Shown piece by piece: positions 44,910 through 56,091 of a stretch of DNA of 64,000 bases. The notes beneath the pieces were generated by a model. That model was not told the DNA's origin. It searched no databases and saw nothing but the letters and a program-made list of their open reading frames with translations. Within the stretch, counting starts at the first letter, position 1. The number at the start of each line of letters is the position of its first letter. The stretch is taken from positions 1 to 64,000 of the forward strand of contig PDPE01000049.1 in the NCBI GenBank assembly GCA_002747395.1. The letters are read 5' to 3'. Source of the stretch: Pseudomonadota bacterium (GTDB lineage: Bacteria > Pseudomonadota > Gammaproteobacteria > Pseudomonadales > Oleiphilaceae). Position numbers and translations under genes: made by a program.

Positions 44910-46784
44910 TCAGGCCTTCTGATCCGATTCCGGTTGCTGGCTGTCGCCCGCCCCGATCCGGGCGATATCACCGCCAGGCTCTTCAGTGTCAACAGGCAAA
45001 ACATCAATCTCCAGCCCGGCTTTTTCAGTAAAATAATCAGGTAATTCGGCCTTGATAGCCGGAGCCAGATTTTTAAAGTCGCCAACCTGTTTTACCAGGT
45101 TGCCTTTACCTCTTATTAACTGGTTTTCGGCTTTGGCATAAGCTTCAGTCGCACCCTCCAGGCTTTTTTTGATTCGTTCAAAACTGCCCAGAAAGGTGTT
45201 CAGTTTTTTAAACACGGCTTCGGCCTTGTTGGCCAGTGCGGCAGTATGCTTGTTCTGGTTTTCGTAGCGCCATAACTGGCGCACGATGTTGAGGCTGGTT
45301 AACAGGGTGGTCGGTGTCGCTACCAGCACATTGTTTTCAATTGCTTCCTGAAACAGGGCTTCATCCGCTTTCAGCGCTTCAACGAATGCAGACTCTATGG
45401 GTATAAACATAAACACCATTTCCGGTGAGTTCAAGCCTGACAATTTGTAGTAGTCACGCCCGGCCAGTTCCTTGATGCGACCGGCAACGGCTTGTACATG
45501 TTCTTCCAGCGCCCGGGTACGCTCAAGTTCATCTTCAGCATTGACAAAGCGGGTATAGGCATTCAACGACACCTTGGCGTCAATTATCAGGTGCTTGTCC
45601 TGCGGCAGATAGACGACAGCATCCGGTCTCTGCCGCCCGTCGTCTGTGGTAAAGCTGACTTCGCGCCTGTAATCCTTATCCGGTTGGAGGCCTGAGCGAT
45701 CCAGTACGTTTTCCAAAACCATTTCACCCCAGTTGCCCTGCAGTTTTTTCTGGCCGCGCAACGCTGTTGCAAGCTCGTGGGCTTCGGTCGTTATTTTTTG
45801 ATTCAGTTCTTTCAGCGATTCCAGTTCCTTGCGCAACTCACCCTGCTGGCTGGTCTCACGATGGTGAATATCCTGCACTTCTTTTTTAAAGCTGTCGATT
45901 GATTGCTGAAACGGATTCAACACCGAGTTCAGCGTCACCTTGCTGCTTTCCTGCAATGACCGGCTTTTGGCTTCGAGTATTTCACTGGAGAGCAGTTTGA
46001 ATTGTTCAGTCAGGCTCAGTTTTTGTCTTTCAAAGTTGGCCACTTCCCGAGCATGACTGGCTTCCCGTTCATCCTGCTCGGCTTTCAGTCGGGTGTAAGA
46101 TTCAAGCAGCTTCGAGTGCTCACTGCGTAATGAATCGTTTCGCTGCTGTTCCGCTGCCAGATTTTCTTTTAATTCTGCAGCCTGTTTTGCGGACTCATCC
46201 ATCCTGATTGACAGTCGGCTTTCCAGCGCTTCAGACTTTTTCCCTTCTTCTGCCAATTCGTCTTTCAGGTTATTGGTACGTGTGCGCTCCTTCTCAATGG
46301 TTTGCCGACAGTCTTTCAGTTGGGCACGCAATTCCCCGGTTTGATCTGTTAACGCCCGATTTTCGGCTTGAGCCACTTCCCGTTGCCTTTCTGTCGCATG
46401 ATATTGCTGCCGAATGTGATCCAGCGCTTTTCCCTGATCGGCAAGGTGGTTTTTGAGTCCGGTCAATTCGTCTTCAAGGCGCAGTTCAGCTCCTTTCGCA
46501 TGATGCAATTGACCTTGCAGCCGACTCTCAACCAGCTCTTTTTCGTGCAATACATCGTTTAGCTGTTTGAGAGTTGTCTCGATTTGCCGATTTGCATTTT
46601 CCGATTGCTCCAGTGCCTGCCGGTTCTGCTCAAGTTCACGACGAGCCTGCTGATACTGCGAGGTCAATTCGGTCACCTTGCGGCCCTGAAACACCAAAGC
46701 CAGCAAATATCCCAGACCTGCCAGGATCAACCCGACAATAGAGACAAAAACAATGTGCTCGACAGACCACTGAATCCCTTGCAT
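44910..46784 (-). CDS. rmuC: DNA recombination protein RmuC
   Basis: Putative nuclease that limits recombination at inverted repeats. The 624-residue protein has one N-terminal membrane helix (about 10-32), a long coiled coil (about 35-290, Q/E/L/R rich) and the C-terminal RmuC domain. This holds KKLQGNWGEMVLENVLDRSGL, RPDAVVYLPQDKHLIIDAKVSL (the PD-(D/E)XK-like core) and FMFIPIESAFVEAL. It converges with folD, 37 bases apart. Confidence 0.95.
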   Translation of the reverse strand: MQGIQWSVEHIVFVSIVGLILAGLGYLLALVFQGRKVTELTSQYQQARRELEQNRQALEQSENANRQIETTLKQLNDVLHEKELVESRLQGQLHHAKGAELRLEDELTGLKNHLADQGKALDHIRQQYHATERQREVAQAENRALTDQTGELRAQLKDCRQTIEKERTRTNNLKDELAEEGKKSEALESRLSIRMDESAKQAAELKENLAAEQQRNDSLRSEHSKLLESYTRLKAEQDEREASHAREVANFERQKLSLTEQFKLLSSEILEAKSRSLQESSKVTLNSVLNPFQQSIDSFKKEVQDIHHRETSQQGELRKELESLKELNQKITTEAHELATALRGQKKLQGNWGEMVLENVLDRSGLQPDKDYRREVSFTTDDGRQRPDAVVYLPQDKHLIIDAKVSLNAYTRFVNAEDELERTRALEEHVQAVAGRIKELAGRDYYKLSGLNSPEMVFMFIPIESAFVEALKADEALFQEAIENNVLVATPTTLLTSLNIVRQLWRYENQNKHTAALANKAEAVFKKLNTFLGSFERIKKSLEGATEAYAKAENQLIRGKGNLVKQVGDFKNLAPAIKAELPDYFTEKAGLEIDVLPVDTEEPGGDIARIGAGDSQQPESDQKA

Positions 46785-46863
46785 GACAATTCCTGTTACC
46801 GTTCAATGCTCACCGGTTGGCTCGTCAAGGTGCGATTTACACGCCGCGACAGAAACCGGAACA

Positions 46864-48270
46864 TCAAACCCTGCGCCATGTAGTCCCTTCCCTGCCGTCG
46901 TCCAGCACTACTCCTTTTTCCTTTAGTTCGTCTCTGATTCTGTCAGATTCGGCCCAGTCTTTTGCCTTTCGCGCGGCATTTCTATCCTGAATCAGGCGCT
47001 CTATTTCATCGGCAGAAATGGCATCTTCCTGTTCCGAAACCGCATTGGACTTGAAATAGGTGTCGGGGTCTGACTGCAAAATACCCAGCACACCGGAAAG
47101 TGAAACCAGGGTACCGGCCAATAGAGACGCCTTGCCCGGCTCACTCTCTTTGTGCCGGTTGATCTCTTTGGCAAGCTCAAACAAAACCGCCAGCGCCTCG
47201 GGCGTATTGAAGTCATCGTCCATCGCCCCGATAAACCTGGCTGTATACTCGGGCAATGGGCGTTGACCCTTTTCAATATCGACCCCCCTGAGAGAGTGAT
47301 ACAACCGATCCAGTGACGCATTCGCCTCAACCAGGCTTTGATCAGAGTAGTCAATCTGGCTTCGATAATGGCTGTTGACCAGCAAAAAACGCACTGCTTC
47401 GGCTGAATATTTTTTCAGCACTTCACGAATGGTGAAAAAATTGCCCAGAGACTTGGACATTTTCTCCTTGTTTACCCGAACCGCCCCGGCGTGCATCCAG
47501 TAGTTAACGAATTTCTGGCCCGTTGCGGCTTCAGATTGAGCAATTTCATTTTCGTGATGCGGGAATTTCAGGTCGGGGCCACCACCATGAATGTCAAAGG
47601 TATTCCCCAGACAATGGGTAGCCATTGCGGAACACTCGATATGCCAGCCAGGCCGCCCATTGCCCCAGGGCGCAGACCAGGAGGCCTCTCCTTCCCTGGC
47701 GCCTTTCCACAACGCAAAATCCAGAGGATTACGCTTTGATTCGGCGATTTCGACTCTGGCTCCTGCCAACAGGTCTTCGATTCTTTTTTTGCTTAATTGC
47801 CCATAATTGTCGAATTGTTCGATACTGAAATAGACATCACCGTTATCGGCGAGATAGGCCACCTTTTTTTCCAGGAGCACAGAAATCATGTCGATAATCT
47901 CCTTTAAATGATCTGTCGCTCTGGGCTCCTGATCTGGCGGTAAAACGTTCAGCGCCCTCTCATCCTCATGCATGGCATCGATAAAACGCCCCGTCAGCTG
48001 CGTAAAGTCTTCCCTGTTTTCGGCCGACCGGGCGAATATCTTGTCATCCACGTCGGTAATATTCCGGACATAATCCACATCAAAACCCCGATAGCGCAAA
48101 TAACGGGCAATGAAGTCAAACGCCACCATCACGCGTGCATGACCAATATGGCAGTAATCGTATACGGTCATTCCACACACATACATTTTTATCTGACCGG
48201 GCACAACAGGCACCAGGGGTTCTTTTTTCTGGCTGAGTGAATTGTATACTGTAATAACTGAATTATTCAT
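46864..48270 (-). CDS. cysS: Cysteinyl-tRNA synthetase
   Basis: Class I synthetase, 468 residues. The HIGH motif is at 41-44 (YDYCHIGHARV), with the zinc ligand Cys32 just before and GWHIECSAM later. EKMSKSLGNFF is the second catalytic motif. The C-terminal helical domain ends normally. It starts 6 bases after the glnS stop codon, so the two form an operon. Confidence 0.98.
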   Translation of the reverse strand: MNNSVITVYNSLSQKKEPLVPVVPGQIKMYVCGMTVYDYCHIGHARVMVAFDFIARYLRYRGFDVDYVRNITDVDDKIFARSAENREDFTQLTGRFIDAMHEDERALNVLPPDQEPRATDHLKEIIDMISVLLEKKVAYLADNGDVYFSIEQFDNYGQLSKKRIEDLLAGARVEIAESKRNPLDFALWKGAREGEASWSAPWGNGRPGWHIECSAMATHCLGNTFDIHGGGPDLKFPHHENEIAQSEAATGQKFVNYWMHAGAVRVNKEKMSKSLGNFFTIREVLKKYSAEAVRFLLVNSHYRSQIDYSDQSLVEANASLDRLYHSLRGVDIEKGQRPLPEYTARFIGAMDDDFNTPEALAVLFELAKEINRHKESEPGKASLLAGTLVSLSGVLGILQSDPDTYFKSNAVSEQEDAISADEIERLIQDRNAARKAKDWAESDRIRDELKEKGVVLDDGREGTTWRRV

Positions 48271-48276
48271 GTTTAC

Positions 48277-49962
48277 CTATTTACCGCTGATTTTGGCCCA
48301 TGTATCACGCAGGGTGACTGTACGATTGAATACTGCTCTGGATTCGGTCGACAGGGCTTCGTCTTTAAAAAAGTAACCTTCACGCTCAAACTGGTACGGA
48401 AACGAAGCGTCAGCCTTTTTTAATGCACTCTCCCCCTTGCATCCGGTCAACTTTTTCAGGGAATCCGGGTTCAGCAGTTCAACAAAGTCCTTCGAATGTT
48501 TGTTACTGTCGGGAGACTCGTCAATGAACAGGCGATCATATAACCGCACATCCACATCGACAGCATGAGCTTCCGAAACCCAGTGAATAACGCCCTTTGC
48601 CTTGTATCCTTGCGGATTCTTTCCCAATGTCTCGGGGTCGTACTCACCAATTATTTCAATCACGTTGCCGTTTTCGTCTTTTACAAAATCGTTGCAGGTC
48701 ACCACATAACCGCCACGCAGACGCACCGCAAACCCAGGCGCAAAGCGCTTCCACTTTTTGGGCGCCTGTTCGGCAAAGTCTGCCTGATCAATCAATAAAT
48801 GTTTGGACCAAAAAACCGTTCTGCTTCCATGCTCCGGCTTCTGGGGATGATTGGCAACAGTCAGGTTTTCCACCGTGTTTTCAGGATAATTGGTCAGTGT
48901 CAATTTAACGGGGTTTAACACACACATTGCTCTGGGCGCATTTTCGTTAAGATCGTCCCGCACGGCAAACTCAAGCATCGCCATGTCCACAACGCCTTCA
49001 CTTTTCGTTACGCCAACAGATTCACAGAACTGACGAAGACTGCGAGGTGTGTAACCTCGTCGGCGCATACCTGCAATTGTCGGCATCCGGGGGTCGTCCC
49101 AGCCCTCCACCAATCCGTCGTCAACCAGGCGTTTGAGCTTTCTTTTGCTGGTAATGGTGTAATTCAGGTTCAGCCGGGAAAATTCGATCTGCCGGGGGTG
49201 GCAATCAATGGAAATGTTGTCCAGCACCCAGTCATACAGGGGACGATGATCTTCAAATTCAAGGGTGCACAGGGAGTGAGTAATACCTTCAAGTGCGTCG
49301 GATATCGGATGGGTATAGTCATACATCGGGTAGATGCACCAGTCATTGCCGGTCTGATGATGCTCCGCGTGTCGAATACGATAAAGAACGGGGTCACGAA
49401 GATTGATATTGGGTGAGGCCATATCAATTTTTGCACGAAGCGCATGCTCGCCCTCTTTAAACTCACCCGCTTTCATTCTTTTAAACAGATCGAGACTTTC
49501 TTCAACCGGCCGATCCCGGTACGGGCTGTTTTTTCCCGCCTCTTTTAACGAACCGCGGTACTCTGACGCCTCTGCTGCAGTCAAACTGCAAACATAGGCA
49601 GCTCCTTTTTCAATCAGTTCAACGGCGTAGTCATACAAGGCATCAAAATACGAGGAGGCATAGCGAATATCTCCATGCCACTGATAGCCCAACCACCTCA
49701 CATCTTCCTTGATGGCATTAATGTAGTCCTGCTCTTCCTTTTCCGGGTTGGTGTCGTCAAAACGCAGATTACACAAACCTTCGTAGTCTTGTGCCACGCC
49801 AAAATTAAGGCAGATCGATTTCGCGTGACCGATATGCAGAAAACCATTTGGCTCTGGAGGGAACCGGGTGTGAACCTTGCCACCATTTTTGCCATTGGCC
49901 AAATCGGTATCAATAATATTCCTGATAAAATTGGTAGGAGTTTTAATCTCTTTTTCGGTCAT
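48277..49962 (-). CDS. glnS: Glutaminyl-tRNA synthetase
   Basis: Class I synthetase, 561 residues from the ATG at 49962 (E. coli 554). The HIGH motif is in [16 protein letters not shown] (residues 43-46). [10 protein letters not shown], the MSK-like VISK-type ITSKRKL, and [13 protein letters not shown] of the anticodon-binding barrel are present. A longer reading to 50052 was rejected because its ATG lies inside a TATAAT box and the extra 30 residues are not family-like. Presence of GlnRS with no gatCAB nearby fits a gammaproteobacterium. Confidence 0.97.
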   Translation of the reverse strand: MTEKEIKTPTNFIRNIIDTDLANGKNGGKVHTRFPPEPNGFLHIGHAKSICLNFGVAQDYEGLCNLRFDDTNPEKEEQDYINAIKEDVRWLGYQWHGDIRYASSYFDALYDYAVELIEKGAAYVCSLTAAEASEYRGSLKEAGKNSPYRDRPVEESLDLFKRMKAGEFKEGEHALRAKIDMASPNINLRDPVLYRIRHAEHHQTGNDWCIYPMYDYTHPISDALEGITHSLCTLEFEDHRPLYDWVLDNISIDCHPRQIEFSRLNLNYTITSKRKLKRLVDDGLVEGWDDPRMPTIAGMRRRGYTPRSLRQFCESVGVTKSEGVVDMAMLEFAVRDDLNENAPRAMCVLNPVKLTLTNYPENTVENLTVANHPQKPEHGSRTVFWSKHLLIDQADFAEQAPKKWKRFAPGFAVRLRGGYVVTCNDFVKDENGNVIEIIGEYDPETLGKNPQGYKAKGVIHWVSEAHAVDVDVRLYDRLFIDESPDSNKHSKDFVELLNPDSLKKLTGCKGESALKKADASFPYQFEREGYFFKDEALSTESRAVFNRTVTLRDTWAKISGK

Positions 49963-50050
49963 GTCTGTTGCGATGTCTTTTTCGTTGAGTGTGGTTGTTG
50001 AATGCAGTTGAAAACGATGGCGGTCAAAATAGCCAGAATCCGGATGCGGC

Positions 50051-50056
50051 ATTATA
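50051..50056 (-). promoter_or_regulatory. Consensus -10 box upstream of glnS
   Basis: A perfect TATAAT on the minus strand lies 89 bases before the glnS start. No good -35 is found at 16-18 bases; TTGAAA occurs at 22. Treat as a candidate. Confidence 0.4.
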
Positions 50057-50210
50057 TCCGCTCTCCAAAAAAAATGCTTTTCAAATCTTGTAATTTACCG
50101 GGAAAAACCTGCAAAACCGGTTCAATTCGATAATGCATTTGAGAAATCGCCTTTAACGCTTTATCCTATCGCCCTCAAAATTTACCAATCCATCGGCACA
50201 GGGCCTTAGA

Positions 50211-50711
50211 ATGATTTTATTGACCACCAATATGGGTGATATCAAAATACAACTGAACCACGAAAAAGCACCAGTCAGCGCCAAAAACTTTGAACAGTAT
50301 GTCACTGACGGATACTATGACGGCTTGATATTCCATCGGGTTATCAATAATTTTATGATCCAGGGCGGCGGATTTGATACAAACATGACGCCACGTAAAA
50401 CGAGAGACCCCATCACCAACGAAGCCAGGAACGGGTTGGAAAACAAAAAAGGGACGATAGCAATGGCTCGCACTATGGAGCCACATTCAGCCAGTGCCCA
50501 GTTTTTTATCAATGTCAATGATAACGGTTTCCTGGATCACACGGCTGAAACAGTGGAAGGCTGGGGTTATGCCGTATTTGGCGAGGTAGTGGAAGGTATG
50601 GACGTGGTCAACAGAATCAAGGAAGTGGCAACGACCATGAAGGCAGGCCACCAGGATGTTCCTGTTGACGATGTGATTATCGAGAAAGCCGAGGTAATTG
50701 CAGACGAATGA
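50211..50711 (+). CDS. ppiB: Peptidyl-prolyl cis-trans isomerase B (cyclophilin)
   Basis: Cytoplasmic cyclophilin of 166 residues with no signal peptide. [15 protein letters not shown], the catalytic Arg of FHRV, and [17 protein letters not shown] and [15 protein letters not shown] are the family signatures. The last four bases overlap the lpxH start (ATGA), so translation is coupled. Divergent from glnS across about 250 bases. Confidence 0.97.
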   Translation: MILLTTNMGDIKIQLNHEKAPVSAKNFEQYVTDGYYDGLIFHRVINNFMIQGGGFDTNMTPRKTRDPITNEARNGLENKKGTIAMARTMEPHSASAQFFINVNDNGFLDHTAETVEGWGYAVFGEVVEGMDVVNRIKEVATTMKAGHQDVPVDDVIIEKAEVIADE

Positions 50712-51499
50712 GCATCTATTTCATCTCTGATCTCCACCTTGAAGAAGAGCGCCCCGATATCTCCCGGGCGTTTTTCGACTTCCTGGATGAAAAAGGCTCC
50801 GATATGGAATGCCTTTATATCCTGGGAGATTTTTTCGAGAACTGGATTGGAGATGATGAAAGAAGCCCTTTTCAACTCTCGATCATGGAAGCCATCCGGC
50901 AATTAACTGATCAGGGTATTTCGGTTTATTTTATCCACGGCAATCGAGATTTTTTGATTGGCGAAGCCTTCGCCGATCAAACCGGCTGCCAACTGCTTGA
51001 AGAAGCCTGCATTATTGATCTGTACGACCAAAAAGCCCTGATCATGCACGGAGATAGCCTGTGCACCAAAGATACAGGCTATATGAAATTCCGAAAGAAT
51101 GCACGCAACCCCAAATGGCAACAGGCATTTCTGAGCCGCCCCCTAAAAGACAGACAGACTGTTGCCCGTCAACTGAGAGAAATCAGCCAGGCACAAAACC
51201 AGGGGAAAAAACAGGAAATAATGGATGTCACCCCTGAAGAAGTGATTCACAATCTGGAAGAAAACAAGGTGCAACTGCTGATACACGGCCACACACACAG
51301 ACCGGCCATACACAACATTGAGGCAAACGGCAAACCTGCAAGAAGAATCGTACTTGGCGATTGGGATACCGATGTGTGGTATTTGCAGGCAACCAAAAAC
51401 CCTGACAACGGTACGGCTGACAACTCAACCGGGTCCGCCCTGTTTGAGCTGAAGCACCACCCACTGACAAAACCGACCATTGACAAAGCCAGCCATTAA
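50708..51499 (+). CDS. lpxH: UDP-2,3-diacylglucosamine diphosphatase LpxH
   Basis: Peripheral membrane metallophosphoesterase making lipid X in lipid A biosynthesis. Metal motifs are [47 protein letters not shown] and IHGHTHRP. At 263 residues it is somewhat longer than the usual about 240 because of a C-terminal tail encoded in part by a tandem repeat. Confidence 0.96.
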   Translation: MSIYFISDLHLEEERPDISRAFFDFLDEKGSDMECLYILGDFFENWIGDDERSPFQLSIMEAIRQLTDQGISVYFIHGNRDFLIGEAFADQTGCQLLEEACIIDLYDQKALIMHGDSLCTKDTGYMKFRKNARNPKWQQAFLSRPLKDRQTVARQLREISQAQNQGKKQEIMDVTPEEVIHNLEENKVQLLIHGHTHRPAIHNIEANGKPARRIVLGDWDTDVWYLQATKNPDNGTADNSTGSALFELKHHPLTKPTIDKASH

Positions 51500-51508
51500 C
51501 AAAATTCG
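51461..51508. repeat. 16-bp tandem repeat (three copies) at the lpxH stop codon
   Basis: CCACTGACAAAACCGA (51461-51476), CCATTGACAAAGCCAG (51477-51492) and CCATTAACAAAATTCG (51493-51508). The lpxH TAA (51497-51499) arises in the third copy, from TTGAC changed to TTAAC. Confidence 0.88.
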
Positions 51509-51629
51509 TATCTACTCACGCCTCCACGGGCAGTCTGCGCCGGAAGACGCTGTGAATACATCCCTGTAAGCTCGACTTTGGCATCCATGCCAAAGACGCT
51601 TCCTGCTAGTTACCAAAATTCAGGTCATG

Positions 51630-52289
51630 TCATTGAACCGGCTCGGGGATACCGCTGTGAAACCTGAATACGTCATCAGGAGTATTGATCAACTCGTTTT
51701 CAATTGATAAAAACCGCGTTACGCGCGCGAACACTTCCTCTTTCTCTTTGGCGACTTTTCTGGCCAGCTTGAGATAATCCTGATAATGGCGCCCTTCGGA
51801 CTTTAACAAAGACAGATAAAACTTTTTCAGTTCCTCATCCAGGTAAGGAGCTATTCTGGCAAATCGCTCACAAGACCTTGCCTCAATGATTGCCCCGACC
51901 ACTAACAGGTCAACCAAACGCTCCGGATCCGAGGTTCTTACCTCTTTTCTAAGACCGCCTGCGTATCTTGAGGGGGTTAAATGCGTATAGGCCACCCCGC
52001 GTTTTTTCATTATCGCCAATACCTGCTCAAAATGACGCAACTCTTCTCGTGCAAGCCTGGACATCTTGTTCAGCAATTCAAAATCGTCCACATAGCGATA
52101 CATCAGATTCAGTGCTGATGATGCCGCTTTTTTCTCGCAATGTGCGTGATCTATCAAGAGCAAAGACTGGTTCCTGATCGCTGCCTGTATCCAGGTGTCG
52201 GGCGTATCGCACCCCAAAAAGGCGATAATTTCTTTCAAAACCGGATCGTCGGGGGTTATCGAATCTGTTGAATTGGTTGAATCTTTCAT
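51630..52289 (-). CDS. miaE: tRNA-(ms2io6A37)-hydroxylase MiaE
   Basis: Oxygen-dependent diiron enzyme hydroxylating the isopentenyl group of 2-methylthio-N6-isopentenyl-A37 in tRNA. The carboxylate-bridged diiron ligands appear as HCEKKAA, REELRHFEQVL, EARSCERF and SEGRHYQDYL in the order of ferritin-like four-helix bundles. From ATG 52289 it is 219 residues; a TTG at 52298 is the alternative. A TATAAT on the minus strand (52310-52315) lies 20 bases upstream and is a possible -10. Confidence 0.93.
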   Translation of the reverse strand: MKDSTNSTDSITPDDPVLKEIIAFLGCDTPDTWIQAAIRNQSLLLIDHAHCEKKAASSALNLMYRYVDDFELLNKMSRLAREELRHFEQVLAIMKKRGVAYTHLTPSRYAGGLRKEVRTSDPERLVDLLVVGAIIEARSCERFARIAPYLDEELKKFYLSLLKSEGRHYQDYLKLARKVAKEKEEVFARVTRFLSIENELINTPDDVFRFHSGIPEPVQ

Positions 52290-52415
52290 ATTTATCAAAT
52301 AAATTCCGGATTATATTTATGGAAATAACTGAGTCATACCGCATTATACAGACGAAAATATCAACCACAACAAACCATTACCACTAATAGCTACACAAAT
52401 TTTAGGGTTATGGCA

Positions 52416-52444
52416 TTAACTTTTTATCGCCAATACATTAAAAT
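52416..52444 (+). promoter_or_regulatory. Candidate promoter of acnB
   Basis: TTAACT (52416-52421) and TAAAAT (52439-52444) are 17 bases apart, about 110 bases before the acnB start. Confidence 0.45.
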
Positions 52445-52555
52445 AGGTGCCATTAAATCGGACTACAACCCGGATCACAGGCTATTTCTGATCCTGACGG
52501 TTTGTCTGTTTTGCCCCTAACCGGGCTTCATTATTCAACAGCGAGGTACAAAAAA

Positions 52556-55150
52556 GTGCTGCAAGCATACCGCAAACACGTAGAAGAGCGTGCGGCAGAG
52601 GGTGTCCCACCCAAGCCTTTGAACGCAGAACAGGTTGCAGGCCTGATTGAATTGCTGAAGTCACCGCCAGCTGGCGAAGAAGCGACTCTGGTTGATCTTC
52701 TTGAAAATCGTATTCCTCCCGGTGTTGATGAGGCGGCCTATGTTAAAGCAGGCTTTTTAACCGCGATTACAAAGGGTGAGGCTGAGTCTCCCCTCGTTTC
52801 AAAGCAAAAAGCGGTTCAGCTTTTAGGTATGATGCAGGGTGGTTACAACATTACCACTTTGGTTCAACTGCTAGACGATGCAGAGCTCGCAGAACTGGCG
52901 GGTGAACAGTTGAAAAATACATTGTTGATGTTCGACGCATTTAACGATGTAAAAGAAAAGATGGATGCCGGCAACGCTGTAGCGAAAAGCGTTATGGAAA
53001 GCTGGGCCAATGCAGAATGGTTTACCAGGAAGAGCAGCTTTCCGGAAAGTATCAAAATGACCGTATTCAAGGTCACCGGCGAAACCAACACCGATGACCT
53101 GTCCCCTGCCCCTGATGCCTGGTCTCGCCCCGATATCCCCCTGCATGCGCGAGCGGCCTACAAAATGACTCGTGACGGACTGGAGCCTGAAGAGCATGGT
53201 GTTACCGGCCCTATGAAGCAAATTGAGGAAATCAAGGCCAAAGGATTACCCGTCGCCTTTGTTGGTGACGTAGTAGGTACGGGTTCTTCGCGCAAGTCAG
53301 CAACCAACTCTGTCTTGTGGTTCTTCGGCGACGATATGCCCGGGGTACCCAACAAACGCTTTGGCGGTGTCTGTATCGGTAACAAGGTTGCCCCCATTTT
53401 CTTCAACACTATGGAAGACGCCGGTGCACTGGTATTCGAAGCACCGGTAGATAATATGCACATGGGTGACGTGATTGAAATACGCGCCTATGAAGGCAAG
53501 ATTCTGAACGAGGCCGGAGAAGTCATTTCAGAGTTTGAATTCAAATCCGATGTAATACTGGACGAAGTGCAGGCAGGCGGTCGTATTCCCCTGATTATAG
53601 GTCGTGGTTTGACGACTCGTGCCCGTGAAGTGCTGGGTATGGGTGCAACCGATATTTTCCGTTTGCCTGTTGACCCTGCAGACGGAGACACCGGTTATTC
53701 TCTGGCACAAAAAATGGTGGGACGCGCCTGTGGTTTGCCTGAAGGAAAAGGCATTCGCCCCGGCACCTACTGCGAACCCAAAATGACTACAGTGGGTTCC
53801 CAGGATACCACCGGTCCAATGACAAGAGACGAATTGAAAGACCTGGCCTGTCTGGGCTTCCAGGCTGACCTGGTTATGCAGTCATTCTGCCACACTGCTG
53901 CCTACCCCAAACCCGTTGACGTGGAAATGCAGCACACCATGCCTGACTTTATCCAGACCCGTGGCGGTGTTGCCCTGCGTCCTGGTGATGGTGTTATCCA
54001 CTCCTGGTTAAACCGCATGCTGTTACCCGATACTGTTGGTACCGGCGGTGACTCGCATACGCGATTCCCGATGGGTATTTCTTTCCCTGCCGGCTCCGGT
54101 CTGGTTGCCTTTGCAGCGGCAACAGGAGTTATGCCTCTTGATATGCCCGAGTCAATCCTGGTCAGGTTCAAGGGCAAAATGAACCCGGGTATCACACTGC
54201 GTGATCTTGTTCATGCCATTCCCTATTATGCAATCAAACAGGGACTGCTGACCGTAGAGAAAAAAGGCAAGATCAATGCCTTCTCAGGCCGGATTCTTGA
54301 AATTGAAGGCCTTGACTCCCTCACAGTAGAGCAGGCTTTCGAGTTGTCTGACGCTTCCGCGGAAAGATCAGCGGCTGGCTGCTCGATCACTTTGAGCAAA
54401 GAGTCTGTTGCAGAGTACCTGAAATCCAACATCATCATGTTACGCTGGATGATAGCAGAAGGCTACGGCGACCCTCGCACACTGGAAAGACGCGCCAAAG
54501 CAATGGAAGACTGGCTGGATAATCCGCAACTGTTAAAGGCAGACAGTGATGCGGAATATGCAGAAGTGATTGAAATAGACCTTGCTGACATTAAAGAACC
54601 TATCGTCTGCTGCCCTAACGACCCGGATGACGCCAAACTGCTATCCGACGTGGCAGGAAACCAGGTTGATGAAGTGTTTATCGGCTCCTGCATGACAAAC
54701 ATCGGTCATTTCCGTGCCGCCGGAAAATTGCTTGAGCAAAACAAGGATGCACTGAAAACACGCTTCTGGATGGCACCCCCAACCAAGATGGATCAGACTC
54801 AGTTAATGGAAGAAGGTTACTACAACATTTTCGGCAAGAGTGGTGTAAGAACCGAGATCCCCGGATGTTCACTGTGTATGGGTAACCAGGCACGAGTAGC
54901 AGCCAAAACAACGGTGCTTTCAACCTCGACCCGTAACTTCCCGAATCGACTGGGGGATGGTGCCAATGTCTATCTGACTTCTGCCGAGCTTGCTGCGGTG
55001 GGGGCAATTTTGGGCAAAATTCCAACAGTGGAAGAGTACATGGAGTATGCCAAAACCATCGACAGCCTGTCAGGCGACATTTATCGTTACCTGAATTTTG
55101 ACAAGATGGATCAGTATACGGAGAAGGCAAGCACTGCATCCGTGGCCTGA
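52556..55150 (+). CDS. acnB: Aconitate hydratase B
   Basis: TCA-cycle 4Fe-4S enzyme isomerising citrate and isocitrate, and a likely 2-methylisocitrate dehydratase. I set the start at the GTG at 52556 (GAGG nine bases upstream): the protein then begins [15 protein letters not shown] like E. coli AcnB and is 864 residues (865 in E. coli). [20 protein letters not shown] and [14 protein letters not shown] are conserved; cluster cysteines are in [10 protein letters not shown] and [12 protein letters not shown]. The reading from 52502 adds 18 unconserved residues. Confidence 0.97.
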   Translation: MLQAYRKHVEERAAEGVPPKPLNAEQVAGLIELLKSPPAGEEATLVDLLENRIPPGVDEAAYVKAGFLTAITKGEAESPLVSKQKAVQLLGMMQGGYNITTLVQLLDDAELAELAGEQLKNTLLMFDAFNDVKEKMDAGNAVAKSVMESWANAEWFTRKSSFPESIKMTVFKVTGETNTDDLSPAPDAWSRPDIPLHARAAYKMTRDGLEPEEHGVTGPMKQIEEIKAKGLPVAFVGDVVGTGSSRKSATNSVLWFFGDDMPGVPNKRFGGVCIGNKVAPIFFNTMEDAGALVFEAPVDNMHMGDVIEIRAYEGKILNEAGEVISEFEFKSDVILDEVQAGGRIPLIIGRGLTTRAREVLGMGATDIFRLPVDPADGDTGYSLAQKMVGRACGLPEGKGIRPGTYCEPKMTTVGSQDTTGPMTRDELKDLACLGFQADLVMQSFCHTAAYPKPVDVEMQHTMPDFIQTRGGVALRPGDGVIHSWLNRMLLPDTVGTGGDSHTRFPMGISFPAGSGLVAFAAATGVMPLDMPESILVRFKGKMNPGITLRDLVHAIPYYAIKQGLLTVEKKGKINAFSGRILEIEGLDSLTVEQAFELSDASAERSAAGCSITLSKESVAEYLKSNIIMLRWMIAEGYGDPRTLERRAKAMEDWLDNPQLLKADSDAEYAEVIEIDLADIKEPIVCCPNDPDDAKLLSDVAGNQVDEVFIGSCMTNIGHFRAAGKLLEQNKDALKTRFWMAPPTKMDQTQLMEEGYYNIFGKSGVRTEIPGCSLCMGNQARVAAKTTVLSTSTRNFPNRLGDGANVYLTSAELAAVGAILGKIPTVEEYMEYAKTIDSLSGDIYRYLNFDKMDQYTEKASTASVA

Positions 55151-55190
55151 GTCAGCCAGCCGGTCAGTTTCCTGACTGACGGATCATAAC

Positions 55191-55228
55191 AAAAAGCCGT
55201 GGCACTCTATGATTGCTGCGGCTTTTTT
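55191..55228 (+). terminator. Intrinsic terminator of acnB
   Basis: AAAAAGCCG (55191-55199) pairs with CGGCTTTTT (55219-55227), 41 bases after the acnB stop, followed by another T. The stem also works on the minus strand. Confidence 0.8.
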
Positions 55229-55353
55229 GTTCCCTGGCTCCTTGACCCCTGTACCAGATATCTGGCGCACAATCCGTTTCTGCCCTGTTTGTTTCGCCCC
55301 GTTTGCTGGTGCATCCTGATCCCTGGTCAGCAGAAGCTGCCTTGATCAAAGCC

Positions 55354-55998
55354 TCAAACCCCGGCAAACTGCTCGTTCAGGACATGCCTGATTTGCTCCT
55401 GCACTTCCGCCAGTGGCCTGGAAGCATCCACAATCCTGGTTCTCCCCCTGTTTTCTTCCGCTCTGGACAGGTATACACTTCTCACCCGGTCAAAAAAATC
55501 CAGTTTTTCCTTTTCAAATCGATCCAGTTCACCCCGTCTGGTTGCTCGTGTGAGCCCTATTTCTATTGGTGCATCAAGAAGAATGGTGAGATCCGGCCTG
55601 AATGCAGCCTGAACATAATCTTCAAGAATCCGGATTCTGGCCAGATCAATTTTTCTCCCGCCGCCCTGATAGGCATAGGTCGCATCGGTAAAACGGTCTG
55701 ACACAACCCAGCAACCATGATTGAGTTTGGGCTTGATAAACTGATCCAGATGCTGTGCTCGCGCGGCGAACATCAACAGCAGTTCGGCTGTGGATGACAC
55801 CGATTCTTCGCGATGCGCCAGCAAAACAGCTCTGATCTCTTCCGCCATCGGTGTTCCCCCCGGCTCTCGGGTAACCACACACTCGATAGACATACTGTCA
55901 ATGTGCTGGCAAATAAATTCAATATTGGTTGATTTGCCCACCCCCTCGATTCCTTCAACAGTTATAAATTTTCCTCTGGTCACTGCATTTTCAGACAT
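55354..55998 (-). CDS. tmk: Thymidylate kinase
   Basis: Phosphorylates dTMP to dTDP. It is 214 residues. The P-loop is EGIEGVGKSTNIEFI, with the DR(Y/F) motif in VVSDRFTDATYAYQGGGR, and the base-binding TREPGGTPMAEEIR. holB usually follows tmk but is not seen within the next 200 bases on this strand. mltG lies 85 bases upstream. Confidence 0.96.
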   Translation of the reverse strand: MSENAVTRGKFITVEGIEGVGKSTNIEFICQHIDSMSIECVVTREPGGTPMAEEIRAVLLAHREESVSSTAELLLMFAARAQHLDQFIKPKLNHGCWVVSDRFTDATYAYQGGGRKIDLARIRILEDYVQAAFRPDLTILLDAPIEIGLTRATRRGELDRFEKEKLDFFDRVRSVYLSRAEENRGRTRIVDASRPLAEVQEQIRHVLNEQFAGV

Positions 55999-56059
55999 GG
56001 CTGGAGTGCTTCCTCGATTTAGTATAAAACCCGTGCTCGGCTGACCCGTTCGTTTCAGA

Positions 56060-56091
56060 CTCTCCTGTTATCAGGCTTTCCTGTTACTTTT
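56060..56091. repeat. 16-bp tandem duplication over the mltG stop codon
   Basis: CTCTCCTGTTATCAGG (56060-56075) and CTTTCCTGTTACTTTT (56076-56091); the first eleven bases match at ten positions. The mltG stop codon (56084-56086) lies in the second copy. Confidence 0.55.

Noticed and set aside
55232..55353. Imperfect repeats CTGCCCTGTTTG/CGCCCCGTTTG after tmk as another stop-codon duplication
   Set aside because: They lie about 70 bases from the tmk stop and match too poorly.
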